Positions 16,178-25,565 of a stretch of 64,000 bases of DNA are shown here, piece by piece. Origin of the DNA: Rossellomorea arthrocnemi (GTDB lineage: Bacteria; Bacillota; Bacilli; Bacillales; Bacillaceae_B); the NCBI RefSeq assembly GCF_904424705.1, contig NZ_CAJGBF010000001.1, positions 62,001 through 126,000 of the forward strand. Reading direction: 5' to 3'. A model generated the notes under the pieces. The model was not told the DNA's origin. It did no database searches and saw only the letters and a program-made list of their open reading frames with translations. A program made the position numbers and the translations under genes. Positions within the stretch are counted from its first letter, which is position 1. Every line of letters starts with the position of its first letter.

Positions 16178-17209
16178 TTATAATTCAGGTTTGGCTTCTG
16201 CAGAAATACGTGCGTCCGATTTCGCTGAAGATTTAATGCCTCGAAAGCTTACAAACGTCTTATTTTCTTCATCCCAAAGCTTAAAGCGAAGAGATTTTAA
16301 GCTTGTTAAGAGTGAAATCGTCGGTACATTCTGCAAAGGCTCCGTATTTACATGAGCTTGTTCCAACTTGTAGTTTGGTACTCTTGGACTTAAGTGGTGA
16401 ACATGATGATACCCAATGTTCCCTGTCAGGAACTGCATGATTTTCGGAAGTTTATAAAATGAACTTCCCTCCACGGCTGCGAGTACATATTGCCACTCTT
16501 TGTCTTCTTCGAAATAAGAATCTTCAAACGTATGCTGCACGTAGAACAACCAGATTCCAATCGAGCCTGAAATCATGAAGATTGAACCCTGAACGAGTAA
16601 GAACTCCTGCCATCCAAGCGTGACAGAGAGCAGTGCAATGAGAGCCACGATGATAACATTCACTAAATAAGTGTTATATCTCTCTTTCTTGCGTGCATTT
16701 TTACGATTAAATCGATTTTTCAAAAGGAATACATAAATCGGTCCCAAGACGAACATAACGAGCGGATTGCGGTAGAAGCGATACGCTAAACGAGTTTTCA
16801 AAGGCGCTGCCAAATATTCATCAATGGTAAGAGTCCAGATGTCACCAGTCCCTCGTTTATCCAGATTCCCACTTGTCGCATGATGGACGGCATGATCATG
16901 CCCCCACTGATCGAACGGGAACAGCGTCAGGACACCCATAGCCGTTCCGACTGCCCGGTTGGCACGACGGCTTCTAAAGAATGAGAAATGGGTACAATCA
17001 TGAAAGATAATGAAGATCCTGGTCAAAAATCCTGCAGCGATCACGATTGGAACGAGTGCCAGCCAATACGATACCGACAGACTTTGATATGCAAGGAACC
17101 ATAATAGAAAGAACGGTCCCAGTGTATTGATCATTTGCCAGACACTTTCCTTCGTGGTTGATTTTTCATATGGAGCAACTTCTTTTTTCAACGTTTTTAT
17201 ATTAGTCAT
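16178..17209 (-). CDS. des: Acyl-lipid desaturase Des
   Basis: This 343-aa integral membrane fatty acid desaturase of the B. subtilis Des (delta-5) type introduces a cis double bond into phospholipid acyl chains to restore membrane fluidity in the cold. The three histidine boxes are HDCTH at 70-74, HAVHH at 106-110 and HHVHH at 268-272. Four or more transmembrane segments lie around them. In B. subtilis it is switched by DesK-DesR; here only a damaged desR follows. A cluster of GTCAT half-sites at 17281-17325 lies in the promoter region. Confidence 0.94.
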   Translation of the reverse strand: MTNIKTLKKEVAPYEKSTTKESVWQMINTLGPFFLLWFLAYQSLSVSYWLALVPIVIAAGFLTRIFIIFHDCTHFSFFRSRRANRAVGTAMGVLTLFPFDQWGHDHAVHHATSGNLDKRGTGDIWTLTIDEYLAAPLKTRLAYRFYRNPLVMFVLGPIYVFLLKNRFNRKNARKKERYNTYLVNVIIVALIALLSVTLGWQEFLLVQGSIFMISGSIGIWLFYVQHTFEDSYFEEDKEWQYVLAAVEGSSFYKLPKIMQFLTGNIGYHHVHHLSPRVPNYKLEQAHVNTEPLQNVPTISLLTSLKSLRFKLWDEENKTFVSFRGIKSSAKSDARISAEAKPEL

Positions 17210-17280
17210 GTCATTATTCCCTTCGTTTAAGGCATTGGATTCATTATAGGATAGAAGGAATCATCGTGTTAGTAGTAGGT

Positions 17281-17325
17281 GTCATATGCTGGGCATGACA
17301 AATGTCATAAGGGAGAAATTGTCAT
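17281..17325 (-). promoter_or_regulatory. Cluster of GTCAT half-sites upstream of des
   Basis: GTCAT occurs at 17281, 17304 and 17321 and its complement ATGAC at 17295, four half-sites in 45 bp with near-palindromic TGTCAT/ATGACA pairs. Position suggests a regulator site for des (DesR or another). The match to the B. subtilis DesR operator is not verified. The rest of 17210-17538 holds only the terminator at 17491-17524. Confidence 0.45.
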
Positions 17326-17490
17326 GCGCTTTCAGTAGTGAAAACCCTTGATACTACTCGATTTTCCAGTCACCCATTCCTATTCAATTGGTTTTATTAT
17401 TTTTGGACAGAAGAAAAATATTCTTGTTTGAGAGAAAAAAATGCCAAAAAGAACAGAACCCAGTGGTCAATACGCCCTCAACAATAAAAA

Positions 17491-17524
17491 GAGGATGTCC
17501 TCAATAAAACCTGAGAACATCCTC
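17491..17524 (-). terminator. Terminator of the aldo/keto reductase gene
   Basis: GAGGATGTCCTCA/TGAGAACATCCTC with one mismatch and a T-rich tail on the minus strand. Confidence 0.85.
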
Positions 17525-17538
17525 TTAATTACGGCAGA

Positions 17539-18372
17539 TTAAAAATCAAACTCATCGGGATCCGGGCCGCTGCGGTGATTTTCATTCAGTACATCCAATT
17601 GATTCATTTGTTCTTCGGTCAATTCAAAATCGTAGAGCTGAATGTTCTCCTTGATTCTTGATTCTGTCATGGATTTAGGAATGGTGATGACTTCATGTTG
17701 AAGGTCCCATCGCAGAATCACTTGTGCTGCCGATTTATTATGTGCCTCAGCAATTCCTTTGACCGTTTCATTGTTCAATAATTCAGCATTCATCAGCGGT
17801 GACCAGGCTTCCACCTGAATATTGTGTTGCTGACAGAATGCTCTCACCTCGGATTGGATCAGCTTGGGGTGGAACTCGATTTGGTTGATGACCGGTGTTA
17901 CTTCTGCTTCTTCTAATAGTCTCTCCAAGTGGTGAACTTGAAAGTTACTAACTCCTATTGATTTCACGCGCCCCTCTTTGTATAGGGCTTCAAGAGCTTT
18001 CCATGATTCCATGTACTTATTCTTCCCCGGCCAATGAATCAAATAAAGATCAAGATAATCCAGACCCATTTTCTCTAAGCTTTCTTCATAAGCGGCAATC
18101 GTTTCATCATAAGAAAGATCATTGTTCCACACCTTGGATGTTACGAACAATTCTTCACGCGTGACGAGACCCGCTTCAATCGCCATACGGATTCCTTTCC
18201 CTACACTCGCTTCATTTTCATAAATAGCCGCTGTATCAATACTGCGGTAACCGATTTTGATTGCCGTCTGCACTGCTTTCTCCAAACCGGGACCATTTTC
18301 CACACGGAAAACGCCATATCCCACCTCGGGCATGTTTATATCATTATTTAAAGTGATAGATTTAATTGTCAT
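17539..18372 (-). CDS. Aldo/keto reductase (YvgN/GR type)
   Basis: This 277-aa NADPH-dependent aldo/keto reductase of the AKR5 branch reduces small aldehydes such as methylglyoxal in close relatives. The TIM-barrel catalytic tetrad is visible: Asp in SIDTAAIYENE (D47, Y52), Lys in VTSKVWN (about 80) and His in LIHWPG (about 113). The C-terminal cofactor motif IPKSMTESRIKEN is near 234. AAAGGAGAG precedes the ATG at 18372. Monocistronic. Substrate cannot be fixed from sequence. Confidence 0.92.
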   Translation of the reverse strand: MTIKSITLNNDINMPEVGYGVFRVENGPGLEKAVQTAIKIGYRSIDTAAIYENEASVGKGIRMAIEAGLVTREELFVTSKVWNNDLSYDETIAAYEESLEKMGLDYLDLYLIHWPGKNKYMESWKALEALYKEGRVKSIGVSNFQVHHLERLLEEAEVTPVINQIEFHPKLIQSEVRAFCQQHNIQVEAWSPLMNAELLNNETVKGIAEAHNKSAAQVILRWDLQHEVITIPKSMTESRIKENIQLYDFELTEEQMNQLDVLNENHRSGPDPDEFDF

Positions 18373-18510
18373 AGCTGCACTCTCCTTTTAAATCATAGTG
18401 GTTTGCCCCTTGAAGGGAACATGCACTTAGTATGAATCATGTCATTGAATTTGAGAAGTAGGCACTTTTTTGTGGGATAGGTACCTGGAAGTACCCGATG
18501 GACGAGGGAC

Positions 18511-18543
18511 AAAAAAAGAGCGTGGAAACATTCTCCCACACTC
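18511..18543 (-). terminator. Terminator of the methyltransferase gene
   Basis: GAGTGTGG/CCACGCTC stem followed by TTTTTTT on the minus strand, immediately past the stop at 18545. Confidence 0.85.
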
Positions 18544-18544
18544 A

Positions 18545-19468
18545 TCACGCACATACTAATATCTGTCTGACGAACCTTCCCTTCGTGACTTCACAGCGGT
18601 CGACGATATCGAAACCAGCTTCTATCACGTTCCTATCAACATTTTCCAACGTCACAATCACGACCCTTTCAGCGAATCGCCTCGCACTCTTGAGCATTTC
18701 CAATTGTTCGTCGTTGGTTATGACGGAACAAAGATTATATGGCAAGTCAATGACAGCAGTGTCATAGCTTCCCGTCACATCATTAATATCTTTCAGCGAC
18801 ACTTCTCCTTCTAGTCCAAAATGTGCAATATTCTCTCTCACTCCATCGAGGATCAACGGATTGCGGTCACTGCCGATAATGTCGATACCCATGGATAAGG
18901 CCTCTACAAGCACCGTCCCGATTCCACAGCAGGGATCGATCATCTTTATTCCATCAGTATCCGGGGCGGCAATGTTAACGACGGCTCTTGCTACTCTTGT
19001 ACTAAGTGCCGTAGAATAGCTGTGGGGCTTTTTCACATGGTGCAGCCACACCGCTTCATTTCTCTCATAGCTCCCAAACACCCAGCGATCATTTACCTTC
19101 ATGACCCCATACCAGATTTCCGGATCGACTAACTCTGCTTCCCCTTTAAGATGCAGGCCCACTTCCTTCTCAATTTTGCGCAGCTTCTTGAAACCCACTC
19201 TTTCAGAATCCGGATCCTGTACAAACACGACTTTAAAACCATCAACGGATTCTAATTGGTGTATTTCATTCAGTAGTTCCTCAAACTCGACAGCTTCGCA
19301 AAGAACCTCCACCCTCTCACGAATGAATGGGCTTCTGCTCGGATCAATTTCATGCGAACTTTCGAGAATGCCGGATTTAGAATCCTCTCCGAATAAAACA
19401 CGCTTTTCCAGTGCACAAAGGGATTCTTCGTTCGGTTCCCATGTATACGTATAAATATATTTCTTCAT
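18545..19468 (-). CDS. TRM11/RlmL-like SAM-dependent methyltransferase
   Basis: This 307-aa methyltransferase has a Rossmann SAM-binding motif DPCCGIGTVLVEA near residue 182 and an acidic DLPYN near 245 in place of the usual N/DPPY, characteristic of N2-guanosine RNA methyltransferases of the TRM11/RlmL group. Residues 1-150 are a divergent RNA-binding region. The substrate is probably tRNA or rRNA, but this is inferred. The ATG at 19468 is used; an alternative TTG five codons upstream abuts GGAG, so the start is uncertain by five residues. Confidence 0.82.
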   Translation of the reverse strand: MKKYIYTYTWEPNEESLCALEKRVLFGEDSKSGILESSHEIDPSRSPFIRERVEVLCEAVEFEELLNEIHQLESVDGFKVVFVQDPDSERVGFKKLRKIEKEVGLHLKGEAELVDPEIWYGVMKVNDRWVFGSYERNEAVWLHHVKKPHSYSTALSTRVARAVVNIAAPDTDGIKMIDPCCGIGTVLVEALSMGIDIIGSDRNPLILDGVRENIAHFGLEGEVSLKDINDVTGSYDTAVIDLPYNLCSVITNDEQLEMLKSARRFAERVVIVTLENVDRNVIEAGFDIVDRCEVTKGRFVRQILVCA

Positions 19469-19530
19469 TTCTATTATGATCAACTCCGTGTGAGGTTAAA
19501 TACGTTATGTTCCATTCCATCATTGTAACA

Positions 19531-19590
19531 CAAAAAAGGGACGGACTCCCGGCCCGCTTTAGAATCAGCTCACCGGAAGTCCGTCCCCAC
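19531..19590 (-). repeat. GGGACGGACT-variant inverted pair acting as terminator
   Basis: GGGACGGACTCCCGG at 19538-19552 pairs with CCGGAAGTCCGTCCC at 19573-19587 and is followed on the minus strand by TTTTTT. The arms are close variants of the dispersed GAGGGACGGACC element. The position directly after the nucleosidase stop shows that such a pair can work as a rho-independent terminator. Confidence 0.8.
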
Positions 19591-19598
19591 AATAGAAA

Positions 19599-20462
19599 TT
19601 ATTCCATCTCTGAAATATACTCTTTCACCACTTCAAATACATATTCCTGATTCGCTGATGCAGTATCGGGATTGTATGCTCCATCATTTGTCTTATTATT
19701 AGACAATACACGGATCCCAAGGAATGGGACTTCATAGGCACCTGCGATTTGTGCTGCAGCCGCGCCCTCCATTTCTTCTACAGACGTGCCGTATTTCTCA
19801 TGGAACCATTGGATACGATCCACTTCGTTATTCCACACGTCAGCAGAACCAATCGTCCCCTCTACGACTTTCCCTTTTTTGTACATGTCCTTGACGGCTT
19901 TGGCCGCTGCGAGTAATTCTTCATCACCATCATAGTAACGGATTTTTTCAGCATTCGGATCTTCCCCTGCACTTCCTTCAGAGGCCATCAGGTCCATCGG
20001 CTTCCAGGCAGTCGGATCGATCCCTTCTTCATCGGCCATGTTGCCTGTTTTTAAAGAACCGAGGTTCACCGTTTTTTCACCTAAAACGATATCGAACACA
20101 TTCAATTCCGGGTCATGACCGCCGGATGTTCCTTGATTGATGATGGCGATAGGATCATATTTTTCAATGGCGACAGCTGTAGCTGCTGCCGTATTTTCCA
20201 TTCCTTTTCCTGTCTTGGTAACAATGACAGGGTAGTCATCCACCGTTCCTTTATAAAAAACAAATGATCCGGATGTTTCTTCTTTCACATTTTCAAGCTT
20301 CCCTGCAAACTTTTCAGCTTCGATGGGCATTGGCCCCTGTATGATGATCGGCTGTTCTTCCTCTTTCCCCTTCGCTTCCGTTTGTTTGGTTGAACTGCAG
20401 CCTGTAAATACGGATAAAGAAAGTACGGATAATACTGCCAATGATGCGATTTTCTTTTTCAT
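19599..20462 (-). CDS. Lipoprotein of the purine nucleosidase/phosphorylase (PNP_UDP) fold
   Basis: This 287-aa lipoprotein has a signal peptide and lipobox SVFTGC with Cys22, a charged linker to about 36, then a nucleoside phosphorylase/MTA-SAH nucleosidase fold. The Met-Glu motif EEMEGAAAA (E232), which binds ribose in MTAN, is present. The catalytic base position, usually Asp in RAISD, reads RVLSN (N255). In trimeric PNPs an Asn at the base site goes with 6-oxopurines. A guanine riboswitch at 20615-20685 controls the gene, which also points to guanosine/inosine scavenging outside the membrane rather than methylthioadenosine. Substrate remains an inference. Confidence 0.85.
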   Translation of the reverse strand: MKKKIASLAVLSVLSLSVFTGCSSTKQTEAKGKEEEQPIIIQGPMPIEAEKFAGKLENVKEETSGSFVFYKGTVDDYPVIVTKTGKGMENTAAATAVAIEKYDPIAIINQGTSGGHDPELNVFDIVLGEKTVNLGSLKTGNMADEEGIDPTAWKPMDLMASEGSAGEDPNAEKIRYYDGDEELLAAAKAVKDMYKKGKVVEGTIGSADVWNNEVDRIQWFHEKYGTSVEEMEGAAAAQIAGAYEVPFLGIRVLSNNKTNDGAYNPDTASANQEYVFEVVKEYISEME

Positions 20463-20520
20463 TTAAATCTCTCCCTTTTCTTTGATGATTAGATTCCGAT
20501 GTCTGTTTTGGCCAAAAGAA

Positions 20521-20566
20521 AAAGACCTAGAATAGTAGAGTGATTTCTACGTTCCAGACCTCTGAA
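20521..20566 (-). terminator. Expression-platform terminator of the guanine riboswitch
   Basis: GGAACGTAG pairs imperfectly with CTACTATTC, extended by AGGTCT bases, and is followed by TTTTTCTTTT on the minus strand, between the aptamer and the lipoprotein gene. It fits a switch that stops transcription when ligand is bound. Confidence 0.75.
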
Positions 20567-20614
20567 GTCAAAGTATGAGTGAACGGCAAACAATCCGAAA
20601 ACCCGAATACTTTA

Positions 20615-20685
20615 ACTCGTAGTCCAGTTCTTATATTGGGAACCAGGTAGAAACGCTCAGACCATATTACTGAGAATATACGAGT
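20615..20685 (-). promoter_or_regulatory. Purine (guanine-type) riboswitch aptamer
   Basis: The minus strand shows all parts of the purine aptamer: closing stem ACTCGT/ACGAGT, core TATA, loop 2 AATATGG, junction GTTTCTACC, loop 3 arm GGTTC/GAAC and the junction GACTAC. The specificity base in GACTAC is C, as in guanine/hypoxanthine riboswitches (adenine types have U). It precedes the nucleosidase-like lipoprotein by about 150 nt and a terminator lies between. Confidence 0.93.
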
Positions 20686-20878
20686 AACGCTATGTAATTG
20701 TACTACGTTGCAACTATAACAAACCTTATTCTCAAATTCAACAAAAACACGAATTTTATTTTAAAATTTTATTTTAATGTTCGTCTTTTCACCAAAAATT
20801 TTTATTGAAGGATTAGCCTGAAATTTGAAATCTTAAGACAGAATACTATAATGAAAGAAAAACGATGAGGTGAAGAGC

Positions 20879-21778
20879 GTGAAAATTGGACTTATTGGAT
20901 TAGGCGATATTGCAAAAAAAGCCTATTTACCTGTTCTTTCTGAAAAAGACGGCATCGAACTTGTACTTTGTACTCGAAACGAAAAAACACTGCATAGATT
21001 GTCTGACAAATATCGAATCGAAAACTGCGTTCAGACGGTGGATGAACTGATTGATTCAAATATCGACGCGGCCATCGTGAGCACTGCTACAGAGGCCCAT
21101 TTTGAGATAACGGAAAATCTTCTCGAAAATGGTGTTCATGTATACATAGACAAACCGATTTCCTTGAACTTACGAGAAACTGAACGAATCGTTCAACTCG
21201 CGAGAGACAGCGGGAGGATCGCCATGGTCGGATTCAACAGACGCTTCATTCCCAAGGTGAAGGAACTGAAATCGCATGGGAAACCCAGTTTTATATTAAT
21301 GCAGAAAAATCGCTATGCTTCACCTGAAGAACCGAGGAGATTTATCGTGGAAGATTTCATCCATGTCGTAGACACCCTGCGTTTCCTGATGGATTCGGAA
21401 GTGAAGGATGTAAAGGTTCAATCCCTTAAAAAGGGAGATTTCCTCCACCATCTCATCATCCAGCTTATCGCTGACGACTGCACGGCTGTCGGCATCATGA
21501 ACCGTGATGGCGGCGTGACGGAAGAAATCATCGAATACGCATCGGATCACCATAAGTATGTCGTTAACAATCTCGTTGAAACGACTCACTACCATAACAA
21601 AAAGAAGTGCATATCTTCATTTGGAGACTGGGAGCCTACCTTGTTTAAGCGTGGATTTTATGATCTTATCGACCACTTTCTGGACTGTGTGGAAAAAGGA
21701 CTTGAGCCCGATCCTTCCATAGAGGACTCTCTGATCACCCATGAGATTTGTGAACAAATCGTTGGATTGATTGAATAG
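20879..21778 (+). CDS. Gfo/Idh/MocA family oxidoreductase
   Basis: This 299-aa NAD(P)-dependent oxidoreductase has an N-terminal Rossmann fold with GLIGLGDIAKKAYLPVL at 4-20 and the EKP-like cofactor/substrate motif DKPISLN near 95, then a C-terminal alpha/beta domain of the Gfo/Idh/MocA type. The substrate class is sugars or cyclitols, and the specific one is unknown. I use the GTG at 20879 because AGGTGA lies 5 nt upstream; a GTG three codons earlier overlaps that site. It diverges from the riboswitch-controlled gene. The stop is followed at once by GGGAGGACGGAC, a worn copy of the dispersed element. Confidence 0.88.
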   Translation: MKIGLIGLGDIAKKAYLPVLSEKDGIELVLCTRNEKTLHRLSDKYRIENCVQTVDELIDSNIDAAIVSTATEAHFEITENLLENGVHVYIDKPISLNLRETERIVQLARDSGRIAMVGFNRRFIPKVKELKSHGKPSFILMQKNRYASPEEPRRFIVEDFIHVVDTLRFLMDSEVKDVKVQSLKKGDFLHHLIIQLIADDCTAVGIMNRDGGVTEEIIEYASDHHKYVVNNLVETTHYHNKKKCISSFGDWEPTLFKRGFYDLIDHFLDCVEKGLEPDPSIEDSLITHEICEQIVGLIE

Positions 21779-21945
21779 GGAGGACGGACGCGCCATAATA
21801 GAATGGGTATATCATAGGGGCAAGACGTGGTACCTGTCGTGAAGGTGAATCTTGCTTCAACTGTGGAAATAAAATCGAGATAAGAGTGGCCAGCTTCAAG
21901 GAGGCTCTATTATTGTCCTGCTTCTCAAGGAGTTGAATAATAACG

Positions 21946-21990
21946 AAAAAAAGGGTACGTGCATTCTTACTTAATGCCACGTACCCTCAA
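21946..21990 (-). terminator. Terminator of the FtsX-like permease gene
   Basis: GGGTACGTG/CACGTACCC stem, 16-nt loop, then TTTTTTT on the minus strand. Confidence 0.82.
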
Positions 21991-22001
21991 ACTAAACGTT
22001 T

Positions 22002-24218
22002 TTATTCCGTACTCCTGTTAATCGCTTCTTTCATGGAAATCCCTTTCAATTTTCGATGATTCAGCCACAGGGATACATAGTACGAAATTATGATGATGAT
22101 AAAGCTGATGAGGACACTGATCCAATCCAGCTTTACAGGAATTGTTACATTCATCTCTGCGGTGATCGAATTCATAAAGGCTGAAATAGACAGGAGCGTC
22201 ACGGGTATACCTGCCACATACCCAAGTATGATAAACCAAATATTGTAACCGATCATCATGTTCATGATTGTTTTCTCCCGATAACCAATGACTTTCATGA
22301 GTGAAATTTTGAATGAATTTTCTTCAATTAATAAAGAAATCAAAATATAGATGATGATGACAGCAATGATTGCAGCAACAAAGGCGATCCCCGCTACACC
22401 ATAGTTCAACGGCTTGATCATTTCCTTGAATCCGTCTATCGTATCCGAGGATTTGGTTGTCGACACGAGTTTTTCTTGAGGTAGCATGAGTTCTTTTTTT
22501 GAATACACCTCTGTATAACTACCTGAAGGATAGTCATTTAATTGGTTGAATTTCGCCAGTGGCATATAGATCATATTTCCAAGATATGATTCTGCGATGT
22601 GATCAATGGTGAGAGTGAAGGATTTGCCTGTTAATTCATTTGACACATGAATGGAATCTCCTTTTTGAACCCCTAATTTATCTGCGAGGGATTTATTCAT
22701 GATGACTGAATTGAACCTGAGCTTTTCCCCCCTGGAGTCCACTAACCGAATCGCTGTATTATCTGGCTTAAGGCCCGTGATCGTCACGCTCTCCCTGTCT
22801 ATTGTAAATGGCGCCACCGCTCCAATTTGCCCCGATTCAGGCTCTTCGGTCTGTGGAGCTTTGAATAAATAGCTATACTCATAGTCGTACACTTGTTGAA
22901 AATTATCAGTCACCAGGTATTCCATCGAGTTTTTCGTGACAAATCCGAATAACAATAATAATGTGGCAAACATTACACCGATGATCAAAAAGAGTGCCCT
23001 GGGAAGGTTTCTCATGATTTCCCTCATCACGAACTTCCTCCGGAACGGCAGCTTCCTCAGTTTAAGCAACCGCTCCAGTCTGCTTACTTTCACCTTTTGT
23101 TCCCCACCTTTAATTAAACTCACAGGTGGAATCTTTAAGACACGGTAAACCAAGAAATAGGTTAACGGAATGAACAGAACTAGTGGTAACAATAGGCTCG
23201 TGAGTAAATAAATCACATGTGGTCTCACTTCTAATACAGGCAGATTATAATAAGCCGCAAATGCTGACAATAATGGGTGCAGAAACCCCCAGCCAAGGAT
23301 CGTTCCCACCACACTTCCTGTGATGGCGAGAATTCCGGCATAGGAAAGATAATGACGGATAATTTCATTTTTCCTGTATCCGAGGGCATACAATGTGCCG
23401 ATCTGTACATATTCCTTTTTCATTAAGCGCCACAGCAAGATGAGAATGATCACCATGCTAATGAACAAAATGCCTATTGGAAGAAATTGTCCCATCTTTT
23501 TGACGCCGGCAATATCCCCTTTGATGAAGGAAATCCGATTATTATCTTTTTTATCCGTCCATTGAATGATGGAATTTGTTTGATTGATTTGCTTCTTCAA
23601 TTCTTCTGGGGAGGTATCGGAAAGACGGATACTATAGTAACTCTGATTGTCTTCCCACTTTGATAAGACAGATTCTTTCACGACTGCTACACCGAAGGCA
23701 TCAGGGTTTTTCAGGAAGCCCGATTCTTCTTTTAGTGGATAGATGTAATCCGGGATCGCCATGTATCCTGAGACACGGAAAGTTTCCCCTCCCAGTTCAA
23801 CCTCGTTTCCTATCTCCATGTCATGAGCTTTGGCGAAACCTTTATCCACTAAAATATCGTGATACGACGATAGCTTATCACCTTCCACGATAGTGGCAAG
23901 ATTAATATCATCCGTCTCATCCAGCACCCTCAGAATCGAATCCTTGCTATATGAAATATCAGCTGCCAACCTTTTTTCGACTTTCACTCCACTCTGCTTT
24001 TCAATTTCTTCGATATCGTTTAATGGCTTTTGTGTAATAAAGTAAGCATCTTCTACCTTATTTTCCTTGAAGAATATGTGTAGATTTTCAATTAGATTCG
24101 CACCAGCTGCAGTAAACGAGTAAAATACAATGGTGCTGATTACGATCAGAAACCAAGCAGAGAAAAACTGCGCTTTCTTTTCCATAATGGTCCGAAAGAG
24201 TTTTTTTCGAAGAGGCAT
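22002..24218 (-). CDS. ABC transporter permease with two FtsX domains
   Basis: This 738-aa membrane protein has an N-terminal helix (about 15-37), a large extracytoplasmic MacB-type periplasmic-core-like domain (about 40-230), three helices, a second extracytoplasmic domain and three C-terminal helices. That is two FtsX/DUF214 modules in one chain, as in Bacillus-type exporters such as BceB and YknZ relatives. The ATG at 24218 overlaps the stop of the ATPase gene, so translation is coupled. With the ATPase and TetR gene it forms a three-gene operon. Cargo is unknown; lipids, peptides or drugs are possible. Confidence 0.88.
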   Translation of the reverse strand: MPLRKKLFRTIMEKKAQFFSAWFLIVISTIVFYSFTAAGANLIENLHIFFKENKVEDAYFITQKPLNDIEEIEKQSGVKVEKRLAADISYSKDSILRVLDETDDINLATIVEGDKLSSYHDILVDKGFAKAHDMEIGNEVELGGETFRVSGYMAIPDYIYPLKEESGFLKNPDAFGVAVVKESVLSKWEDNQSYYSIRLSDTSPEELKKQINQTNSIIQWTDKKDNNRISFIKGDIAGVKKMGQFLPIGILFISMVIILILLWRLMKKEYVQIGTLYALGYRKNEIIRHYLSYAGILAITGSVVGTILGWGFLHPLLSAFAAYYNLPVLEVRPHVIYLLTSLLLPLVLFIPLTYFLVYRVLKIPPVSLIKGGEQKVKVSRLERLLKLRKLPFRRKFVMREIMRNLPRALFLIIGVMFATLLLLFGFVTKNSMEYLVTDNFQQVYDYEYSYLFKAPQTEEPESGQIGAVAPFTIDRESVTITGLKPDNTAIRLVDSRGEKLRFNSVIMNKSLADKLGVQKGDSIHVSNELTGKSFTLTIDHIAESYLGNMIYMPLAKFNQLNDYPSGSYTEVYSKKELMLPQEKLVSTTKSSDTIDGFKEMIKPLNYGVAGIAFVAAIIAVIIIYILISLLIEENSFKISLMKVIGYREKTIMNMMIGYNIWFIILGYVAGIPVTLLSISAFMNSITAEMNVTIPVKLDWISVLISFIIIIISYYVSLWLNHRKLKGISMKEAINRSTE

Positions 24219-24919
24219 CACCACTCAACCCCTTCAGCGGAGATTTGATGTTCATTGACCAAGTCGGATTCAATTTTCCCATCCTTTAGTGTGATGACCC
24301 GGTTCGCCATGTTTTGGATCGCTTGATTATGTGTAATGATGAGGATTGTTGTGTTAAACTCTTTATTCACTTTCTCAATCAGCTGCAGAATTTCTTTTGA
24401 TGTGCCGGAATCCAAAGCTCCCGTTGGTTCATCACATAATAATAGTTTCGGAGCTTTCACGACGGCACGGGCGATCGATACTCGCTGCTGCTGCCCACCG
24501 CTTAATTCACGAGGAAAGCGATCCTCCATCCCAGACAATCCAACGGCATCAATAACCTCTGGAATTGAAAGTGCCTTGGGACTGATATTCGCCGTCAATT
24601 CGATATTTTCATAGACCGTTAAATTAGGGATCAGATTATACATTTGAAAGACAAATCCAACTTCTTCCCTTCTATAATCCACGAGATTACGATCATTTAA
24701 TTGGGTGATATCCTTCTCATGGATCTTGATACTTCCGGAATCAATCCCATCAATGCCGCCAATAGCATTCAACAAGGTGGATTTCCCCGAACCGGAGGGG
24801 CCAAGAATGACGACAATTTCTCCCTCTTCTACTTGTATGTGTATATCCGTCAGGGCTTGAAAGGTGGTTTGGCCGCTTTGATAGGTTTTATGAACTCCAT
24901 CGATACTCAAGATGCTCAT
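24218..24919 (-). CDS. ABC transporter ATP-binding protein (MacB/LolD type)
   Basis: This 233-aa ATPase has Walker A GPSGSGKST near residue 40, the signature LSGGQQQR near 140, Walker B LLLCDEPTGALDS near 162 and the H-loop ITHN near 196. DEPTGALD is diagnostic of the MacB/LolD/BceA group that powers FtsX-type permeases. The start is taken at 24919 with AAGGAATG upstream; an ATG two codons earlier overlaps the TetR stop as ATGA, so coupling holds either way. It energises the permease encoded next. Confidence 0.92.
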   Translation of the reverse strand: MSILSIDGVHKTYQSGQTTFQALTDIHIQVEEGEIVVILGPSGSGKSTLLNAIGGIDGIDSGSIKIHEKDITQLNDRNLVDYRREEVGFVFQMYNLIPNLTVYENIELTANISPKALSIPEVIDAVGLSGMEDRFPRELSGGQQQRVSIARAVVKAPKLLLCDEPTGALDSGTSKEILQLIEKVNKEFNTTILIITHNQAIQNMANRVITLKDGKIESDLVNEHQISAEGVEW

Positions 24920-24921
24920 CT

Positions 24922-25545
24922 TCATTCCTTCTTTCCCGGTTTTATTTTCCCAACAAATAAAAATCCTATATGCCTCGCCAGCTGTTCCTTGTACTCTTCG
25001 TGACTCATGGATTCGCTATACATGTAAAAAATCGTATCCGACATGGCTGCACTATAGATGGCATAGGCCGCTTCCTGTGGGTCAACCTTGACGAGAAAAC
25101 AATCGGAATGGTTTTCAATCATAAACATGATCCATTTCATCATCTCTTCATCAATTCCGAATAATCCCTGTCTCAGGCGGATGCTTTCCTCCACTTCCTC
25201 CGTCATCACGTGAAACAGTTCACGCCAAAACGATTTCGGATAGTGTTGAAAAAATTCAGCAAAGCCATGCATGGCTCCAATCACACTCTCTACTAAACCA
25301 CCTTCATTCTCGTATGGATCATCGAGCCCCCCCTTCATCTCCTCGGCTTCTTCTGTGAAAATGCGGAGCAGCAATGATCCCTTAGATGGAAAATAATTAT
25401 AAATGGTCCCTGTCCCGACTCCTGCATCCTTTGCAATTTCAGCCATCGAAGCCTGTTGAAACCCTTTCTCAGAAAAAATATGCTTCGCCGCTTCCATAAT
25501 GTTTTGCTGTGTTTGCCGTTTTTTATCTTCTCGTAACCCTGCCAT
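24922..25545 (-). CDS. TetR family repressor of the ABC exporter operon
   Basis: This 207-aa regulator has a TetR N-terminal helix-turn-helix (residues 8-55: MAEIAKDAGVGTGTIYNYF) and a variable ligand-binding C-terminal half. It is the first gene of the operon TetR-ATPase-permease, with overlapping junctions. Two perfect palindromes in its promoter region (25566-25596) look like its operators, so it probably represses itself and the exporter until a ligand binds. Ligand unknown. Confidence 0.92.
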   Translation of the reverse strand: MAGLREDKKRQTQQNIMEAAKHIFSEKGFQQASMAEIAKDAGVGTGTIYNYFPSKGSLLLRIFTEEAEEMKGGLDDPYENEGGLVESVIGAMHGFAEFFQHYPKSFWRELFHVMTEEVEESIRLRQGLFGIDEEMMKWIMFMIENHSDCFLVKVDPQEAAYAIYSAAMSDTIFYMYSESMSHEEYKEQLARHIGFLFVGKIKPGKKE

Positions 25546-25565
25546 ATTGTTGCTCCTCCTAAAAA

